A stretch of DNA of 64,000 bases from Zhihengliuella sp. Its GTDB lineage: Bacteria > Actinomycetota > Actinomycetes > Actinomycetales > Micrococcaceae. The translations under genes and the position numbers were made by a program. The notes below the pieces were generated by a model. The model worked only from the letters and a program-made list of their open reading frames with translations, was not told the DNA's origin and did no database searches. The stretch is from positions 419,390 to 483,389 of the forward strand of contig NZ_JAPSJL010000003.1 in NCBI RefSeq assembly GCF_031178195.1, given 5' to 3'. Below, in pieces: positions 62,221 through 64,000 of the stretch; within the stretch, counting starts at the first letter, position 1; every line of letters starts with the position of its first letter.

Positions 62221-63537
62221 GTGTCACCGACTGAATCCAACGCCGTTCTGGCGCAGCAGAAGAACGATCCGAGCTTCGAGAACATCTGGCAGGAGCTCAA
62301 GTGGCGCGGCGTCGTGCACGTGTCCACGGACGAGGCCGCGCTCGAGGAACTGCTGGCCGGTGACCCGATCACCTACTACGTCGGCTTCGACCCGACGGCT
62401 CCGTCCCTGCACCTGGGGCATCTGGTCCAGCTGCTGAACATGCGCCGGATCCAGCTGGCCGGACACCGCCCGCTCGGGCTGGTCGGCGGCTCCACGGGTC
62501 TCATCGGGGACCCCCGGCAGACCGCCGAGCGCGTCCTGAACACCCGCGAGGTCGTGGGGGAGTGGGTGCGCAAGCTGGAGGCCCAGGTCGCCAACTACCT
62601 CTCCTTCGAGGGCGCGAACGCCGCCCGGATGGTCAACAACCTCGACTGGACGGCCCCGCTGTCGGCCATCGACTTCCTGCGCGAGGTCGGCAAGCACTTC
62701 CGCGTCGGCACGATGATCAAGAAGGAGATCGTCGCCGCGCGCCTGAACTCCGACGAGGGCATCAGCTACACCGAGTTCAGCTACCAGATCCTGCAGGCCA
62801 TGGACTTCCTGCAGCTCTACCGCGACTACGACTGCGTGCTGCAGACCGGCGGCTCGGACCAGTGGGGGAACCTCACCGCGGGCACCGAGCTGGTGCGCAA
62901 GGTCGAGGGCCGGTCGGTGCACGCGTTCGGCACCCCGCTCATCACCAATGCGGACGGGACCAAGTTCGGCAAGAGCGAGGGCAACGCCATCTGGCTCGAC
63001 CCGGAGATGTGCTCGCCGTACACCTTCTACCAGTTCTGGCTGAACACCGCAGATGCCGATGTCGCGGAGCGGCTCAAGGTGTTCACCTTCCTGGGCCGCG
63101 AGGAGATCGAGGCGCTCGAGACCGCGACGGCGGAGCGCCCCTTCGCCCGCGAGGCGCAGAAGCGCCTCGCCTGGGAGGTCACCGCGCTCGTCCACGGCGT
63201 CGACGCGACGGAGAAGGTCATCGCTGCGTCGCAGGCCATGTTCGGCAAGGGCGACATCACCGAGCTGGACGAGTCCACGCTGCGCGCCGCGACGGCCGAG
63301 CTGCCGAGCGCCGAGTACGCCGGCGAGCTGAACATCGTCGAACTGCTGCTGGCGTCGGGTCTGGTGGACTCGAAGTCGGCCGCCCGCCGCGCCGTCGCCG
63401 ACGGCGGCGCCTACGTCAACAACACGAAGGTCGCCGACCCGGAGACCGTCATCGCCCGCGAGGAGCTGATGCACGGACGCTTCCTCCTGCTCCGCCGCGG
63501 CAAGAAGAACCAGGCGATGATCGAGGTCACCGCCTAG
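62221..63537 (+). CDS. tyrS: Tyrosine-tRNA ligase
   Basis: 438-aa class I synthetase. The HIGH motif appears as HLGH in TAPSLHLGHLVQLL. The KMSKS motif is KFGKS (NADGTKFGKSEGNAIW). A C-terminal S4 RNA-binding domain ends the protein (SKSAARRAVADGGAYVNN). Start GTG 62221. It lies directly upstream of an rRNA operon. Confidence 0.96.
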   Translation: MSPTESNAVLAQQKNDPSFENIWQELKWRGVVHVSTDEAALEELLAGDPITYYVGFDPTAPSLHLGHLVQLLNMRRIQLAGHRPLGLVGGSTGLIGDPRQTAERVLNTREVVGEWVRKLEAQVANYLSFEGANAARMVNNLDWTAPLSAIDFLREVGKHFRVGTMIKKEIVAARLNSDEGISYTEFSYQILQAMDFLQLYRDYDCVLQTGGSDQWGNLTAGTELVRKVEGRSVHAFGTPLITNADGTKFGKSEGNAIWLDPEMCSPYTFYQFWLNTADADVAERLKVFTFLGREEIEALETATAERPFAREAQKRLAWEVTALVHGVDATEKVIAASQAMFGKGDITELDESTLRAATAELPSAEYAGELNIVELLLASGLVDSKSAARRAVADGGAYVNNTKVADPETVIAREELMHGRFLLLRRGKKNQAMIEVTA

Positions 63538-63653
63538 CCGGTCCCTCGGTCGTTCCCGGGCGGCGGGCTGCGACGTCCCGCAGCGGAGCTGAGGGGGAGA
63601 AGCCCGGAATACCGCGGATTCTGGGACGACACGCCCGGGCGTTCACCCCGATT

Positions 63654-63681
63654 TTGCGGGGTGCTGGTTTCTGTGTAGAGT
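63654..63681 (+). promoter_or_regulatory. rRNA promoter P1
   Basis: -35 TTGCGG (63654-63659), 16-bp spacer, -10 TAGAGT (63676-63681). Followed by ATTTCGAGT and the palindrome TCGTCGCGACGA (63690-63701). Confidence 0.6.
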
Positions 63682-63866
63682 ATTTCGAGTCGTCGCGACG
63701 AGGACAGCACGGAGAGATCCGGGGCTGAGGATCGAAGCGGTGGCGGAACCCTTTTTTCCTTTTTCTCTGAACCGTTTCGGCGGGTGTTCTCGAACGCCCT
63801 GGGAATGGTGGCGGGGAAAGGGGGTTGCGGGTTCTCCGGTGTGGTGCGGGTCGCAGGTTCTGCGGT

Positions 63867-63895
63867 TTGCATCGGCGGGGGGATGCGGGTAAGGT
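63867..63895 (+). promoter_or_regulatory. rRNA promoter P2
   Basis: -35 TTGCAT (63867-63872), 17-bp spacer, -10 TAAGGT (63890-63895). Followed by ATTCGAGT and hairpin GCTTCG-GAG-CGAAGC (63905-63919). Confidence 0.65.
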
Positions 63896-63960
63896 ATTCG
63901 AGTTGCTTCGGAGCGAAGCGGTCGGGATGAATGGTCCTGGTTGTGGTAGTCCGGGGTGTC

Positions 63961-64000
63961 TGTTGTTTGAGAACTCAATAGTGTGCCAAGTTTGTTGATA
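63961..64000 (+). promoter_or_regulatory. rRNA leader antitermination (boxA-type) element
   Basis: TTTGAGAACTCAATAG within a 40-nt leader stretch matches the conserved pre-16S leader of Micrococcales. It is consistent with Nus-factor antitermination. Confidence 0.75.

Larger units (their letters stand above)
63538..64000 (+). other. Upstream region and leader of an rRNA operon
   Basis: 463 bp without a protein gene. It contains two promoters, two short hairpins, T-rich runs at about 63749-63766 and an antitermination-type sequence at the edge. The 16S rRNA gene is expected beyond the window. Confidence 0.8.

Overview
The window is chromosomal DNA of a high-GC actinobacterium, most likely a member of the Micrococcaceae (order Micrococcales). 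The evidence is the conserved actinobacterial gene order ftsK-pgsA-cinA-clgR-(DUF3046)-recA-recX-miaB-miaA-dapF-hflX-lexA, the PriA-type HisA, the ClgR regulator, DUF1844 next to infC, and an rRNA-operon leader containing TTTGAGAACTCAATAG. It holds about 60 protein genes, nearly all housekeeping or regulatory. No insertion sequence, prophage, CRISPR array, tRNA or rRNA body was seen. The left edge cuts a membrane acyltransferase gene. The right edge stops inside the leader of an rRNA operon.

Layout. 1-7951: acyltransferase-like protein (partial), dapA, rnj, ftsK, pgsA, cinA. 8141-16886: clgR, a K+-channel-like protein, a MarR regulator, DUF3046, recA, recX, miaB, miaA, dapF and a methyltransferase. 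16887-22447: hflX behind a long leader, a DinG-like helicase, lexA and a divergent SOS-type LysM protein. 22540-26062: histidine biosynthesis (hisC, hisB, hisH, a small membrane protein, hisA). 26159-32749: histidine breakdown (hutG facing hutH-hutI-hutU, with an IclR regulator upstream of hutU). 32855-36387: SseB-like, DUF1844 and infC-rpmI-rplT. 36514-46867: rRNA/tRNA methyltransferase, CDF transporter, NUDIX, MFS, radical SAM protein, pcp, an HEAAH protein, pheS-pheT. 47052-49477: membrane protein/MerR pair, YbaK, degenerate phosphopantetheinyl-transferase-like protein. 50654-58389: arginine biosynthesis argCJBDFR and argH. 58447-63537: mpg, apt, a HelD-type ATPase, tyrS. 63538-64000: rRNA promoters and leader.

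Regulation is readable in several places. Four LexA-type sites (recA, two between lexA and the LysM gene, one at the radical SAM gene) outline an SOS regulon. ARG boxes precede both argC and argH. Two matching palindromes suggest an IclR operator in front of hutU and in front of the regulator itself. A perfect 7-3-7 inverted repeat lies between the MerR gene and its divergent partner. Many genes have a TANNNT -10 element ending 6-8 nt before the start codon, which is the layout of leaderless mRNAs. In three cases the TAG stop codon of the upstream gene forms the first three bases of that -10.

The most unusual items are a ribosomal protein L20 fused to a C-terminal YHVPGS/AGF-type domain, infC starting at ATC, two very short leaderless upstream ORFs (before hflX and before the degenerate PPTase-like gene), and a 7-copy 14-bp tandem repeat.
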